Assembly (NCBI GenBank): GCA_041484195.1
Contig: JBGPHC010000017.1
Location: 23,657-87,656 of the forward strand
Origin: PSRI01 sp041484195
GTDB taxonomy: Bacteria; Bacteroidota; Bacteroidia; Chitinophagales; Chitinophagaceae
Reading direction: 5' to 3'
Length of the DNA: 64,000 nt
Numbering within the stretch: the first letter of the stretch is position 1; each line of letters begins with the position of its first letter. The translations under genes were made by a program, and so were the position numbers. The notes beneath the pieces were generated by a model that ran no database searches, was not told the origin of the DNA, and saw only the letters and a list, made by a program, of their open reading frames with translations. Below, in pieces: positions 26,990 through 36,832 of this stretch.

Positions 26990-29587
26990 CTATTTTATGA
27001 TCTCCAGCCTGATCGCCTCCTGTACAGCCTTAGTGCGGGATTTCGCTTCAAGCTTGAATAGTATATTTGAAATATGATGATCCACCGTTTTAGCAGATAT
27101 GAAAAGCCTGGCAGCAATTTCCTTGTTCTGCAAACCCTCATTAAGCAAATTCAACACATCCAGCTCGCGATCCGTCAATTGCGCGGGATTTGATTGGGTA
27201 GTTTTCCTGATACCGCGTGGAATATTTTTGATGCCCGACCTCCTCATTTCCATCTTCAGCTTTTCAAATGTGGCCTGGGCGCCCAGGCCCTGAATGATAT
27301 TGAGGGCTTTTTTCTTGTCATCAAGGTTTCCTTCGAATAGGGCGAGTGCCTCTTCGTATGGGCAACCGGTTTTCTTCCAAAATGCAGCTGCTTTCAGGGC
27401 CCGGGAAGCGTTACTAATGGCGTAGCCTTCAAAGTCCGCTTTCAATGACATATCCTGTTTCCTCGCCAATCGTAACCAAAACGCGAATACACTTTTTGCG
27501 ATGATATTTTTTGACTTCCCGATCAAGACAATTGTCTGATCAAGTTCTTTTGATTCAACATAAGTGTTTCCTGTTATCCATTCATATTCCAGTAAAGCCG
27601 ATATCGTGGGAATAATCCTTTGCAGTTCCATGGTTTCAAAAGCCATAGTCTTTGCTTCCATTAATAATGGGAGCACATCGGAATCCCCTCTTCTAAATTT
27701 TATGGTAGCCATGACTGCAATTGCACCGATCCTGATTACCGGCAACAACGATTCGTTTCTAATAAGTATTTCCGCACAGTTATAAGCTTCTTTCCAATTT
27801 CCGGTTTCGAGGTTCAGCCTGGCTCTTTGGTAATGCATGAATGATGACCAGGAATCAAGGTCTCTTTCTTCGCAATATTCCATACCCTTTACCAATGAAT
27901 TTGAGGCAAAGGAATAGTCTTTGATGTTGATGGCAATGCTGCCCAGGTTGGCGTAAGCCCTGGCTATGTGCTCGTGATAGGAATTTTTTAAGGCAATGGC
28001 CAGGCTTTGTTGCAAAAGCTCAATGCCCTTTAGTTTGGATGCGGGAATACTCATTTGTATGGCACCCACATTGTTCAAAGCATGGGAAAGTATCTCCTCG
28101 TCATCCAGTTCTTTAGCCATCGCGATGGCTTTTTCTCCCCAGAAAATACATTCGTCAGCTTCGGCTGAAAGCATTTTCAACTGTGACATATTGCTGTATG
28201 CCATGGCCTTTGCCCTGGAGGGGGGGTTGCTCTCCAATACTTCGATGGCTTGCACGCCAAAACTCTCTGCCTGTTTTCGGTTGCCTTCGAACCACCAGAG
28301 TCTTGACATGAACCGCATGCTATTACCTATCTTCTCTGTATCGTTTTTCTTCTTCCAGAGATTCAGCGCCTTTCCGGTATAGATGATGGCTTCCTTTATC
28401 TGGCTAGTCAGATAACATTCATACGCATAGGATTCATAAAATTGAATTAGCATATCCTTATCATTTCCCTGGTAATATTCTATGGCGGATAAATACAATC
28501 TGCCAGCTTCTATATGGGCTCCAACAGATGCAGCCTTCCTGGCCGCCAGGGGAGCGTACTTCACTACCAGTTCATATTCATTTGCATTCTTGGCATGATG
28601 AATGATCCGTTCGACAGCCTGATTCCGTTCAAAACTTTCCAGGAGCAGATCCAGTATTCTCTTGTTTAGGGAAAGCCTTTTCAGCGGAGACAGATTTTCT
28701 TCGATCGTTCGTCTGAATAGTTCATGCTTGAAAGAGATGAATCCATCCTGTAGGAAAAGAATTTTGGATTCGAGACAGCGCTCGAGCGCAGCTGCATACA
28801 GAGGCTCAAATTTTTCAAGATATTTTACCTCGAAGCTGACCGGTATCACCGAGAGTAATTCCCAGACCTGTTTGGTTCTTTCCTCCTGGCGATTATATGC
28901 CGAGATGATGGAATCTTTGATATTGTCGGGCACACCCACACTGTAGCTCGATAAAATTTCACTTACATAAAAAGGATTACCTCCGGAAATGCCAAAAACA
29001 TCTTCACCCTTATAACCTCTTTCATCGGCCATTTTTTCAACCGCATGTCTGGATAATGGGACCAGTTGTAAACGGGTAAATGTATCGGGATTTAATTGGC
29101 CCAAAACATTTCGAAGTGGATGGTGTGAGTGTATTTCATCGTCACGGTACGTAAGAATAAAAAGGCATTGCAACTGTATTATCCGCCTCGCCAGGAATTT
29201 GATAAAATCCAGGGTGGCTTCATCTGCCCAATGTATATCCTCAAATACAATCAGGCTTGGTTTTTTTTGAATGCTTAATTCATGAAAGAAGCGGGTAAAT
29301 AATCCCGCCCTGTCGGCCATGTCTACACTGTTTTGCCAGAGATCGTCCCGGATCTGTAAGGCTATATCATATAAAGGCGCCAGAGGACGAGGCGTGAACA
29401 ATGCATCGCAGGTTCCCAGGTAAATATTGCAATCATTCTTCCGTTTTTTGCAAAAAGCTCTTATCAGCGAGGTCTTGCCAATTCCGGCTTCGCCGCTAAC
29501 CAGGATCGTATGTCCTTCACCCTCCGCAACATTTTCAAATTTCGCTTGCAGGGTAGCTAAAAACCCGTCTCTTTCTATCAACTCCAT
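26990..29587 (-). CDS. Large LuxR-family ATPase regulator (LAL/MalT-like)
   Basis: An 865-residue signal-transduction ATPase. The N-terminus has Walker A GEAGIGKTS (32-40) and a Walker B near residue 115 (SLIVFEDIHWADEA); the middle (about 340-760) is helical with TPR-like repeats; the C-terminus is a LuxR-type helix-turn-helix (LTDRELDVLNLLNEGLQNKEIAARLFISAKTVDHHI). This layout is that of large ATP-binding regulators that bind a small-molecule inducer and activate transcription as oligomers. Its two immediate neighbours are DUF4242 genes, one divergent across 123 bases, so they are its likely targets. Confidence 0.9.
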   Translation of the reverse strand: MELIERDGFLATLQAKFENVAEGEGHTILVSGEAGIGKTSLIRAFCKKRKNDCNIYLGTCDALFTPRPLAPLYDIALQIRDDLWQNSVDMADRAGLFTRFFHELSIQKKPSLIVFEDIHWADEATLDFIKFLARRIIQLQCLFILTYRDDEIHSHHPLRNVLGQLNPDTFTRLQLVPLSRHAVEKMADERGYKGEDVFGISGGNPFYVSEILSSYSVGVPDNIKDSIISAYNRQEERTKQVWELLSVIPVSFEVKYLEKFEPLYAAALERCLESKILFLQDGFISFKHELFRRTIEENLSPLKRLSLNKRILDLLLESFERNQAVERIIHHAKNANEYELVVKYAPLAARKAASVGAHIEAGRLYLSAIEYYQGNDKDMLIQFYESYAYECYLTSQIKEAIIYTGKALNLWKKKNDTEKIGNSMRFMSRLWWFEGNRKQAESFGVQAIEVLESNPPSRAKAMAYSNMSQLKMLSAEADECIFWGEKAIAMAKELDDEEILSHALNNVGAIQMSIPASKLKGIELLQQSLAIALKNSYHEHIARAYANLGSIAINIKDYSFASNSLVKGMEYCEERDLDSWSSFMHYQRARLNLETGNWKEAYNCAEILIRNESLLPVIRIGAIAVMATIKFRRGDSDVLPLLMEAKTMAFETMELQRIIPTISALLEYEWITGNTYVESKELDQTIVLIGKSKNIIAKSVFAFWLRLARKQDMSLKADFEGYAISNASRALKAAAFWKKTGCPYEEALALFEGNLDDKKKALNIIQGLGAQATFEKLKMEMRRSGIKNIPRGIRKTTQSNPAQLTDRELDVLNLLNEGLQNKEIAARLFISAKTVDHHISNILFKLEAKSRTKAVQEAIRLEIIK

Positions 29588-29647
29588 ATTGCCCTTTTAT
29601 AAAATGGGGAAATGAATCCCCGAAAATAGGGAAAACACCTTAAATCC

Positions 29648-29672
29648 AACCCTGGAATAGAGGGTTCCTTTG
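29648..29672 (+). promoter_or_regulatory. Inverted repeat and -7-like box before the secreted DUF4242 gene
   Basis: AACCCT-N7-AGGGTT (29648-29666) overlaps TTCCTTTG (29665-29672), which resembles the Bacteroidetes -7 box TAnnTTTG. Its place between the LuxR-type regulator and the divergent DUF4242 gene makes it a candidate operator for that regulator. Confidence 0.35.
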
Positions 29673-29710
29673 CATAGTAATCTTATTATTCAAAGTTAAA
29701 ATCATTTATC

Positions 29711-30343
29711 ATGAAAGGTTTTTTTCTCAGGGTCTTATTCCTCGTTTTCAGTATTATTTCATTGCAGCTATCCGCCCAGCCAAACAAGACGGATGATTTG
29801 GGTCAGAATGAGGGATCAAAGCAGCTTTTTATTGATGTCCATCAGTTGAAGCCGGGTGTAAAATATAAGGATGTTGCCGCGGCACACATTAAAGACCTGG
29901 CAGTCCAGGAAAAATATGGAGTCCATATTTTGAAATTTTGGATGGATCAAAAGAAAGGCCAGGTATATTGCCTTGCCAGTTCACCCGATGCTGAATCACT
30001 CCGCAAGACACATGCCGAAGCACACGGACTATTGCCGGAACATATTTACCATGTAACGCCCGGACCGGAAGCGACCACTAAGATCAACAAGCAGTTATAC
30101 CTGGATGTGCATTACCTGGGTGCGGGTAAAGTCAAGGCCGAGGATGTAGCAGCCGCCCACCAGAAAGACCTTGCAGTGCAGAATAAAAATGGTGTAAACT
30201 TCATCAACTATTGGTTCGACGAAAAAGAAGGTGTTGTCATGTGCCTTGTTGAAGCAAAAGATTCGGCAGCCCTCATCCGGAATCATAAGGAAGCGCACGG
30301 TTTAGTGCCAGCATCCGTGATGAAGGTGAGAGAGGGAAAATAG
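29711..30343 (+). CDS. Secreted protein with two DUF4242 repeats
   Basis: A 210-residue exported protein: signal peptide to about residue 22 (LQLSAQ), then two tandem DUF4242 domains (about 37-115 and 125-205). The repeats mirror each other: LFIDVHQLKPG / LYLDVHYLGAG, VAAAHIKDLAVQEKYGV / VAAAHQKDLAVQNKNGV and HAEAHGLLPE / HKEAHGLVPA. Regularly placed histidines (DVH, AAH, EAHG) could bind metal or a small ligand. It is divergent from the LuxR-type regulator. Function unknown; a periplasmic ligand-binding or sensing role is inference. Confidence 0.8.
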   Translation: MKGFFLRVLFLVFSIISLQLSAQPNKTDDLGQNEGSKQLFIDVHQLKPGVKYKDVAAAHIKDLAVQEKYGVHILKFWMDQKKGQVYCLASSPDAESLRKTHAEAHGLLPEHIYHVTPGPEATTKINKQLYLDVHYLGAGKVKAEDVAAAHQKDLAVQNKNGVNFINYWFDEKEGVVMCLVEAKDSAALIRNHKEAHGLVPASVMKVREGK

Positions 30344-30533
30344 TGGTCGAATCATGACGTAAATCATGTGAAAAATATTCCGTCAATATATTGGGCGGCC
30401 TATGATTGCCTGCATCTTAAAAATTGGGTTCAGTATTTCCTAAAAACATCGGTACAGGTTAAACGTTTTTCATGTCCGATATTGGCTACTGAGCTCTACT
30501 AAAAAACGTGACAATTAAAATTTCCCTTTACCC

Positions 30534-30608
30534 GCCTGCCGGCCTTCGCAAGACTAGTATCGCCGCTCAGTTTTAGCGCAGCCGGTCAGCTTAGCCGGGC
30601 TGGCAGGC
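30534..30608. repeat. Long GC-rich imperfect inverted repeat
   Basis: GCCTGCCGGCC (30534-30544) pairs with GGCTGGCAGGC (30598-30608) with one wobble, enclosing a further paired segment (CGCCGCT with AGCGCAG-like sequence). It sits in the 769-base gene-free stretch 30344-31112, in which, apart from this and the terminator at 30630, I recognise nothing. Confidence 0.5.
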
Positions 30609-30629
30609 AGTAAACAAGGAGGGATCAAA

Positions 30630-30662
30630 AACCATCCGCCAGGTGTCGGATGGTTTTTTTTT
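30630..30662 (+). terminator. Strong Rho-independent terminator
   Basis: AACCATCCG (30630-30638), loop CCAGGTGT, CGGATGGTT (30647-30655), then a T-run to 30662. It is nearly 290 bases beyond the DUF4242 stop, too far for a simple mRNA end, so it may close a longer 3-prime UTR or a small RNA that includes the 30534-30608 hairpin. Confidence 0.8.
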
Positions 30663-31112
30663 GTGCAGAAACAAATAATCCCCGATGAGTAGCTTTTCTG
30701 GCTGGATAATGGCAGAAAGTTCAGCAATCTTTCAACATGGTGTTCTCTTCTAATACTTTTGTGGAATGAAAGTTCATATTCCTCTGACTCGCCGGAATAG
30801 GATGGATTGGATCGCGATTATTGACATTCACATATTGATTCCTGGTTAATAGTTGGTTATGGCGACATTATTATAATTTTGTTCAGGTTTCCCTGGAAAA
30901 GCATTTAGGGTGACTTCTGCAAAAAAGGAGCAGCCGGGATTTTTATTCCTGTCTTCGCCTGCTGGCGCCCGTCTCCCGAATCAATACTCCACTGCTACCT
31001 TTTACTCGCAATCGAATCTGATTTCAACGATTGGCATCATAGAACAAATAACTATAAGACGTAACATAGTGCGGGATTTAAGTATTGGGGCTTATCTGCC
31101 TCGCAGTTCCAT

Positions 31113-32201
31113 TCAATGTCTACTCATTATTTTTCTGGCGTTCTCCCCATAGATTTTCCTGAGTGCGCTATCCGTTAAGTAGAGGCCGTATAAGGGCCAG
31201 TGATAGTTGAACCGGCCATCATAAAAATGTTCGTCTCCGGTTTGGAGTATCCGGAATGTGCTTTGATACATTTCGATATTGTTTCCCATATCTGTTCCAT
31301 ACACGATTCGGTCCTGATATTTTTCAAGGAAAGCATGTACAAACCGGGGTATCGGGGCGATCTCCCCATAGCGGGCTGCGATGTCAGCGTAGAGATTTGG
31401 ATACTTGTCGAACAGTCTTCCCAAGGCCTCCAGATCAGAGCAGCAATTCGCCAGGTGGCAAGCTATGAAAGTAGTCCGGGGATTGTTTTTCACCGCATTT
31501 TCCAGGGTGTTGATCAATTGATCGTGATCCAATTTCCCTTTTACTTTGAGATCCACATGCCAGATTGCCGCGTTCATCAAACCATCATTGGTTGAATCGG
31601 CAGGCCTGTACATCCATTGGTCTTCAGCGACATGTATGCTCACGGGCAGGCGTAACTGTGCGCATTTTTCGAGTAGTGGTTTCATACGTGGATCATCAAT
31701 ATGTAAGCCATAACCCGGCTTGGGTCGGGAATAGAGTTCTCCCAGCCCTTTATCTCCCAACTCGCCCACACCACGGGCGCCCTTCTTATAACATCTTTCC
31801 AGTTCTTCCAATGCCTGCTTTGGCCAACCTGACTTATCCAGACTAGTGTAGTCAAATCCGCACCAAACCTCAAACCTGTTTTTGTATCGTGCATACCTGG
31901 AAATAACCGAATCAAAAGCGGCCCCAGTGGAATAGGAGAGGATCATCGTTTTTTCAATGCCAGCATCATCCATGGTTTTCACCCAGGCATCGATCTCAGC
32001 ATCAGATTTTAGATAATCGTGCGAATGCATATCAATGACCGGATATTTTGCCTTTTTGATTTCAGTCTGTGGCGTTTTGTAAATGGATACAGGGCGGTAA
32101 TTTTTCAAACTGAGCTGATCAACTTCCTGGGAGAATGATCTGGAACTCAGGAACAGGGCCATAAAGACCGACATATAAGTGAAACAATGGAAGGATCTCA
32201 T
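31113..32201 (-). CDS. Secreted amidohydrolase-2-family metal-dependent hydrolase
   Basis: A 362-residue exported protein (hydrophobic signal ending near SRSFSQ, residue 25). The amidohydrolase-2 (TIM-barrel) pattern is visible: VIDMHSHDYL (first HxH metal pair), ILSYSTG, SIHVAEDQWM with a catalytic-site histidine, FIACHLANC and YGTDMGN with the metal-site aspartate near the end. Family members hydrolyse or decarboxylate small molecules (for example ACMSD-like acids). No operon partners except a possible upstream lectin-like gene 200 bases away; substrate unknown. Confidence 0.82.
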   Translation of the reverse strand: MRSFHCFTYMSVFMALFLSSRSFSQEVDQLSLKNYRPVSIYKTPQTEIKKAKYPVIDMHSHDYLKSDAEIDAWVKTMDDAGIEKTMILSYSTGAAFDSVISRYARYKNRFEVWCGFDYTSLDKSGWPKQALEELERCYKKGARGVGELGDKGLGELYSRPKPGYGLHIDDPRMKPLLEKCAQLRLPVSIHVAEDQWMYRPADSTNDGLMNAAIWHVDLKVKGKLDHDQLINTLENAVKNNPRTTFIACHLANCCSDLEALGRLFDKYPNLYADIAARYGEIAPIPRFVHAFLEKYQDRIVYGTDMGNNIEMYQSTFRILQTGDEHFYDGRFNYHWPLYGLYLTDSALRKIYGENARKIMSRH

Positions 32202-32399
32202 AAGCTGAAAGTATTAAGATGCGCCATATCGCAATCGCAATTCAACGTCTCCTGGCTAAAGTTAAACGATATGGGCTGACTATACAAACGGCATCAGACC
32301 TGAATACGAATGATCGTATATTATATTTAGTTTGGACGCATGGAAAACCTAAATGCTGGTGCCGGCCATCCTATTGAAACAGCAGTCCTGCGTATCCGC

Positions 32400-33062
32400 T
32401 TACTTATTCGTGATAACCAGATTAGCAAAGTCTCCGCCTGAATTATTACCTACCCATAGACCTATTTTGCCACTTTGATGGTCGTTTAACTGGTCAACGC
32501 TAAGGCAAGCTTCCTTGCTATTATTTACATAGACGCTTATATGTGGATAGTCCACGATTATTTTAACATGAAACCATTCATTTGGGTTAGGCGCAGCGGG
32601 AATGACCTTTTCGTATTTTCCATATTGCTCTTCTCTCAATTTATCCCATGGATAAGCAGGCTGCGAAACATATTGGACTGCATGGATATGGCGAACTGGG
32701 TCTGAAGATTGAAAATTAAAAGGCCGAAAATAAATAGCATCAAAAGTTTTTTCATCATTTCCATGAAAGGCAATTCCCACAAAGCTTTGCTGCAGCAGAT
32801 CCTTTCCCTTGATATCAATTTCAATGATTCCGTTTGTGAAATTGACGCCTTCAAGCCATGCCACGCCGTCTCCCGCCATTTCAGAGAAGCGGACTGCTGT
32901 TTGTTCCTTGTCCGCAATAGGCATGAGTGTGCGATTAAACACCTGGACTTTGCCGGTTTTGGTCAGGCTATTAAGATCATATTTTATGGGGTTGCCTTGT
33001 CCTGATGCCGAAATTGCGATGGTCAAAGCAATCGTGGTAGGTAAAAAGCAATTGGAATCCAT
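32400..33062 (-). CDS. Secreted concanavalin-like (DUF1080-like) domain protein
   Basis: A 220-residue exported protein with a short signal (to ISASGQ, about 22) and one beta-sandwich domain: NGIIEIDIKGKD, QSFVGIAFHGND, FDAIYFRPFNF, WFHVKIIVDYPHISVYVNN and GKIGLWVGNNSGGDFANLVI. This is the layout of the 3-keto-disaccharide hydrolase (DUF1080)/LamG-like fold often found on secreted Bacteroidetes proteins that bind or cut sugars. No catalytic residues can be named. It is upstream of, and co-directional with, the amidohydrolase gene. Confidence 0.7.
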   Translation of the reverse strand: MDSNCFLPTTIALTIAISASGQGNPIKYDLNSLTKTGKVQVFNRTLMPIADKEQTAVRFSEMAGDGVAWLEGVNFTNGIIEIDIKGKDLLQQSFVGIAFHGNDEKTFDAIYFRPFNFQSSDPVRHIHAVQYVSQPAYPWDKLREEQYGKYEKVIPAAPNPNEWFHVKIIVDYPHISVYVNNSKEACLSVDQLNDHQSGKIGLWVGNNSGGDFANLVITNK

Positions 33063-33440
33063 ATTAGAAATTTGGAATTAAAGTAAATGGCTATTAAACT
33101 TTGGTGGATAGAATCTCACAGCAATCAAACAAGATAATGAGACGGGAGGTCATCATTTTACTTTTTTAAAAACTCAAGATATAGCTTCTTCTTTTCAATT
33201 GCAATAACAACTGTTGGAGTTTCAGACTTAAGATTTTTGCTAATTGGATGGAGAATAAATGCAGGCCAAAATGACCCGGGAGAAAGATTTAGAGACTGGA
33301 ACTACTGAATAGGATCCAGAAAAAATTTTCCCTTCCCATATATGATTTTGAATTAACTTAGAGAGCAGGTCAAAATACTCCCTTTTATATTGACTGAGTT
33401 TAGTGTTAAGATTTCACCCTTATGGTTATAATCAGTTTTT
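33063..33440. other. Divergent intergenic region before the sdh operon
   Basis: 378 bases between divergent genes, with no coding sequence. It must carry the promoters for the lectin-like gene and sdhCAB; I saw no unambiguous -7 box or operator. Confidence 0.3.
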
Positions 33441-34244
33441 ATGACTGAAAAAAACTTTGCGGGAACACTTCGAAATTTTGGTCAGACTTACCGGAAAGAT
33501 ATCTGGTGGCTATATCCTATGCTGGTCTTCATAGCACTCACTTCATTCGTTATATATGTTACATGGGCCGCATTACAAGGCGAGCACTATTGGTATGGAT
33601 CTTATATCTCGCCCCTCTATTCTCCCGAACTCTTTGGTAGTTCACCCTATAGTTGGTTTGGTCCCAAGCCCGGATGGTGGCCGGCGATATTACCCTGGTC
33701 GCCTGCAATCCTTGTACTTTGGGCTCCCGGTTTATTCCGGCTGACCTGTTATTATTACCGTGGCGCATATTATAAAGCAATATGGGCCGATCCTCCCTCA
33801 TGCACGGTATCCGAACCTCGTAAACAATATCGGGGCGAACATTCTTTTCCATTGATTTTACAAAATGTGCATCGATATTTTCTCTATATCTCCTTGTTTT
33901 TTTTGATTTTTCTTGCTCTTGATGTCTGGAAAGGACTATGGTTTACTAGTCCAGGCACGAATGAGAAAACTTTTGGCCTTGGCGTGGGCTCTCTGGTCTT
34001 AGCCGTCAATCTGGTTTTTCTTGGCGGATATGCCTTGGGTTGCCATTCATTACGCCATCTCGTTGGTGGATTCCTGGATCGTCTTTCCGGCGCTCCCATT
34101 CGACGCAGAGCATATCTATGTGTCAGTTGTTTTAACAGGAAGCATATGTTATGGGCCTGGATGAGTTTGTTTTGGGTTGCTTTTTCAGATATCTATATTC
34201 GAATGTGCGCACTGGGTATCTGGTCTGATTGGAGAATTTTTTGA
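33441..34244 (+). CDS. sdhC: Succinate dehydrogenase cytochrome b-type membrane subunit
   Basis: A 267-residue integral membrane protein with about five membrane spans (near 27-48, 92-108, 148-170, 190-208, 240-260). The motif QNVHRYFLYISL and the late GCHSLRHLVGG supply histidines suited to haem ligation. It resembles the membrane anchor that accompanies the SdhAB pair in actinobacteria and Bacteroidetes and carries electrons to menaquinone. It leads the C-A-B operon; its TGA stop overlaps the start of the flavoprotein gene (TGATG), so translation is coupled. Confidence 0.88.
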   Translation: MTEKNFAGTLRNFGQTYRKDIWWLYPMLVFIALTSFVIYVTWAALQGEHYWYGSYISPLYSPELFGSSPYSWFGPKPGWWPAILPWSPAILVLWAPGLFRLTCYYYRGAYYKAIWADPPSCTVSEPRKQYRGEHSFPLILQNVHRYFLYISLFFLIFLALDVWKGLWFTSPGTNEKTFGLGVGSLVLAVNLVFLGGYALGCHSLRHLVGGFLDRLSGAPIRRRAYLCVSCFNRKHMLWAWMSLFWVAFSDIYIRMCALGIWSDWRIF

Positions 34245-36055
34245 TGCCATCTTACGATACATATAATTACGATGTACTTGTTATAGGTGCAGGCGGCGCA
34301 GGCCTTCGTGCTGCCATTGAATCTGCAGCCTCCGGCGTTTCCGTGGGATTGGTCTGCAAATCCTTATTGGGCAAGGCTCATACTGTAATGGCCGAAGGTG
34401 GTATTGCCGCAGCATTGGCCAACGTGGATGAACGGGACAATTGGAAAGTGCATTTTGCGGATACTATGCGTGGCGGCCAATATCTGAACGAATGGCGTAT
34501 GGCTGAGTTACACGCCAAAGAGGCGCCTGAACGGGTACGCGAATTAGAAGCCTGGGGCGCATTGTTCGACAGAACAAAAGACGGGCGCATACTGCAGCGC
34601 AATTTCGGAGGTCACAAATATCCGCGCCTGGCGCATGTGGGTGACCGAACGGGATTGGAAATGATTCGCACTTTGCAGGATCACGGAATCCACCAGGGAA
34701 TTGAAGTGCATATGGAATGCACGATTGGAAACCTTCTTAAAGAAGGAGATCGCGTGGTGGGAGCTTTTGGTTATGAAAGGGAAAAGGGTCAGTTTAGAAT
34801 GTTTCGTGCAAAGGCGGTTGTATTGGCAACCGGAGGCATTGGGCGCGCATTCAAGATCACCAGCAATAGCTGGGAATATACCGGAGATGGACAATCGCTG
34901 GCATATCATGCAGGAGCAGAACTGAAAGACATGGAGTTTGTTCAATTTCACCCAACCGGAATGATCTGGCCTCCGAGTGTTCGCGGAATTCTTGTTACGG
35001 AAGGCGTTCGCGGGGAAGGCGGAGTTTTAAAGAATAAGGAGAATCGAAGATTTATGTTTGACGATATTCCGCAATTATACCTCAACCAAACTGCGGATAA
35101 CGAAGAAGAAGGTTGGAGGTATACCCAGGGAGACAGGAAGGCGAGGCGACCTCCGGAGTTACTGACCCGTGACCATGTGGCCAGATGCATTGTTCGCGAA
35201 ATTAAAGAGGGCAGAGGTAGTCCTCATGATGGTGTGTTCCTGGATATATCATGGATCAGTAAGAAAATACCAAATGCAGAGGAGCATATAAAGAAAAAAT
35301 TGCCCAGCATGTACCATCAATTTAAAAAGCTGGCAGATATTGACATCACTAAGGAGCCCATGGAAGTAGGACCTACCACGCATTACATGATGGGTGGAAT
35401 TCGTGTTGATCCAGATACACAAATGACGACGATACCCGGGCTTTTTGCAGCCGGCGAAGCAGCAGCCGGATTACATGGAGCAAACAGGCTTGGAGGTAAT
35501 TCGCTTTCGGACCTCCTGGTATTTGGAAAAAGAGCTGGTGAATATGCAGCAGAATTTGCCAGGGAAAATGAGCATGGTATTATTGATGACCATGAAATTG
35601 CATTGCTTGCTGGCATAATGCTGGAGCCCTTTGAACGGTCAAATGGCGGCAACCCCTACCAGGTGCAATATGACCTGCAGGAAATGATGCAGGACCTCGT
35701 CGGTATTGTACGTACAGAGAAGGAAATGCTGAGGGCAAAGGAAGGATTGAAAAAATTATGGGAACGCTCCGCCAACGTAAGTGTAATTGGAAACAGGGAA
35801 TACAATAACGGATGGCATACTGCGATGGACCTGCACAATTTACTTACAGTTTCCGAAGCGATTACAATGGCGGCCATAGAACGGAAAGAAAGTCGTGGAG
35901 CACATTTTCGGGATGATTATCCGCGAAAGGATGATGAAAACGCAAAGTTCAACCTGATCATTTATAAGGGAGCCGATGGCCAAATGCAAATCAGGCAAGA
36001 GCCGATAAAAGAAATGCGGGAAGACCTTAAACAAATAATCGAGGAAATGAAATAA
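34244..36055 (+). CDS. sdhA: Succinate dehydrogenase / fumarate reductase flavoprotein subunit
   Basis: 603 residues from the ATG at 34244, chosen because it overlaps the sdhC stop (an in-frame TTG at 34229 is less likely). The FAD-binding VIGAGGAGLRAAIE begins at about residue 12; the covalent-FAD histidine is H46 in KAHTVMAEGG. The substrate motifs FVQFHPTG and EGVRGEGG and the later HGANRLGGNSLSDLLVFG are all present. It oxidises succinate to fumarate in complex II. Stop and next start overlap (TAATG) with sdhB. Confidence 0.96.
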   Translation: MPSYDTYNYDVLVIGAGGAGLRAAIESAASGVSVGLVCKSLLGKAHTVMAEGGIAAALANVDERDNWKVHFADTMRGGQYLNEWRMAELHAKEAPERVRELEAWGALFDRTKDGRILQRNFGGHKYPRLAHVGDRTGLEMIRTLQDHGIHQGIEVHMECTIGNLLKEGDRVVGAFGYEREKGQFRMFRAKAVVLATGGIGRAFKITSNSWEYTGDGQSLAYHAGAELKDMEFVQFHPTGMIWPPSVRGILVTEGVRGEGGVLKNKENRRFMFDDIPQLYLNQTADNEEEGWRYTQGDRKARRPPELLTRDHVARCIVREIKEGRGSPHDGVFLDISWISKKIPNAEEHIKKKLPSMYHQFKKLADIDITKEPMEVGPTTHYMMGGIRVDPDTQMTTIPGLFAAGEAAAGLHGANRLGGNSLSDLLVFGKRAGEYAAEFARENEHGIIDDHEIALLAGIMLEPFERSNGGNPYQVQYDLQEMMQDLVGIVRTEKEMLRAKEGLKKLWERSANVSVIGNREYNNGWHTAMDLHNLLTVSEAITMAAIERKESRGAHFRDDYPRKDDENAKFNLIIYKGADGQMQIRQEPIKEMREDLKQIIEEMK

Positions 36056-36801
36056 TGTCAAAAACCAGTTTTCATATATGGCGGGGCGATGCAAATTCGG
36101 GGAAATTTGAGAATTATACTGCAGAGGTTTCCGAAGGCATGGTGGTATTGGACGCCGTACACCAGATCCAGGCAGAGCAAGCCAATGACCTGGCAGTTCG
36201 ATGGAACTGCAAAGCCGGCAAATGTGGTTCCTGTTCGGCAGAGATCAATGGTATGCCCAAACTCATGTGCATGACCCGTCTTGTTGACCTTCCGGCCGAT
36301 AGACCCGTGATGCTGCAACCCATGAAATCTTTTCCGCTGATTAAGGATCTGGTTACGGATGTTTCATGGAATTTCAGGGTGAAGAAAAAAATCAAGAAAT
36401 TTAAACCCAGGGCTCCCGACGCGAAAGACGGAACCTGGCGAATGGCGCAGGAAGATATCGACCGGGTGCAGGAATTCCGCAAATGTATCGAGTGTTTTCT
36501 TTGTCAGGATACTTGTCATGTGCTTCGCGAACACCAGCTTTATGATGAATTTATTGGCCCCAGATTCTTTGTGTATGTGGCCGCTCTCGAAATGCATCCC
36601 CTCGATGTTGAAGATCGTCTGGCGGATTTGAAGAAATCCGATGGGATCGGCTATTGCAATATCACGAAATGCTGTACATCGGTTTGTCCGGAGAACATTA
36701 CTATTACTAACAATGCTATCATTCCGCTAAAGGAACGGGTCGTAGACAAGTTTTATGACCCTCTGAAAAAATTCTTCCGGATATTTCGTTCGAAGATTTA
36801 G
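36055..36801 (+). CDS. sdhB: Succinate dehydrogenase iron-sulfur subunit
   Basis: A 248-residue electron-transfer subunit. The N-terminal ferredoxin domain has the [2Fe-2S] cysteines CKAGKCGSC plus the distal LMC; the C-terminal domain carries CIECFLCQDTC and CNITKCCTSVCPE for the [4Fe-4S]/[3Fe-4S] centres. It links SdhA to the membrane subunit. Start codon overlaps the sdhA stop. A terminator hairpin follows the gene. Confidence 0.96.
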   Translation: MSKTSFHIWRGDANSGKFENYTAEVSEGMVVLDAVHQIQAEQANDLAVRWNCKAGKCGSCSAEINGMPKLMCMTRLVDLPADRPVMLQPMKSFPLIKDLVTDVSWNFRVKKKIKKFKPRAPDAKDGTWRMAQEDIDRVQEFRKCIECFLCQDTCHVLREHQLYDEFIGPRFFVYVAALEMHPLDVEDRLADLKKSDGIGYCNITKCCTSVCPENITITNNAIIPLKERVVDKFYDPLKKFFRIFRSKI

Positions 36802-36832
36802 AAATGGGCAATGTAAAAGAAATTATACAAAA

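Noticed and set aside
30910..31152. An 80-codon open frame before the amidohydrolase
   Set aside because: It overlaps the end of a clear gene on the other strand and has no coding character.
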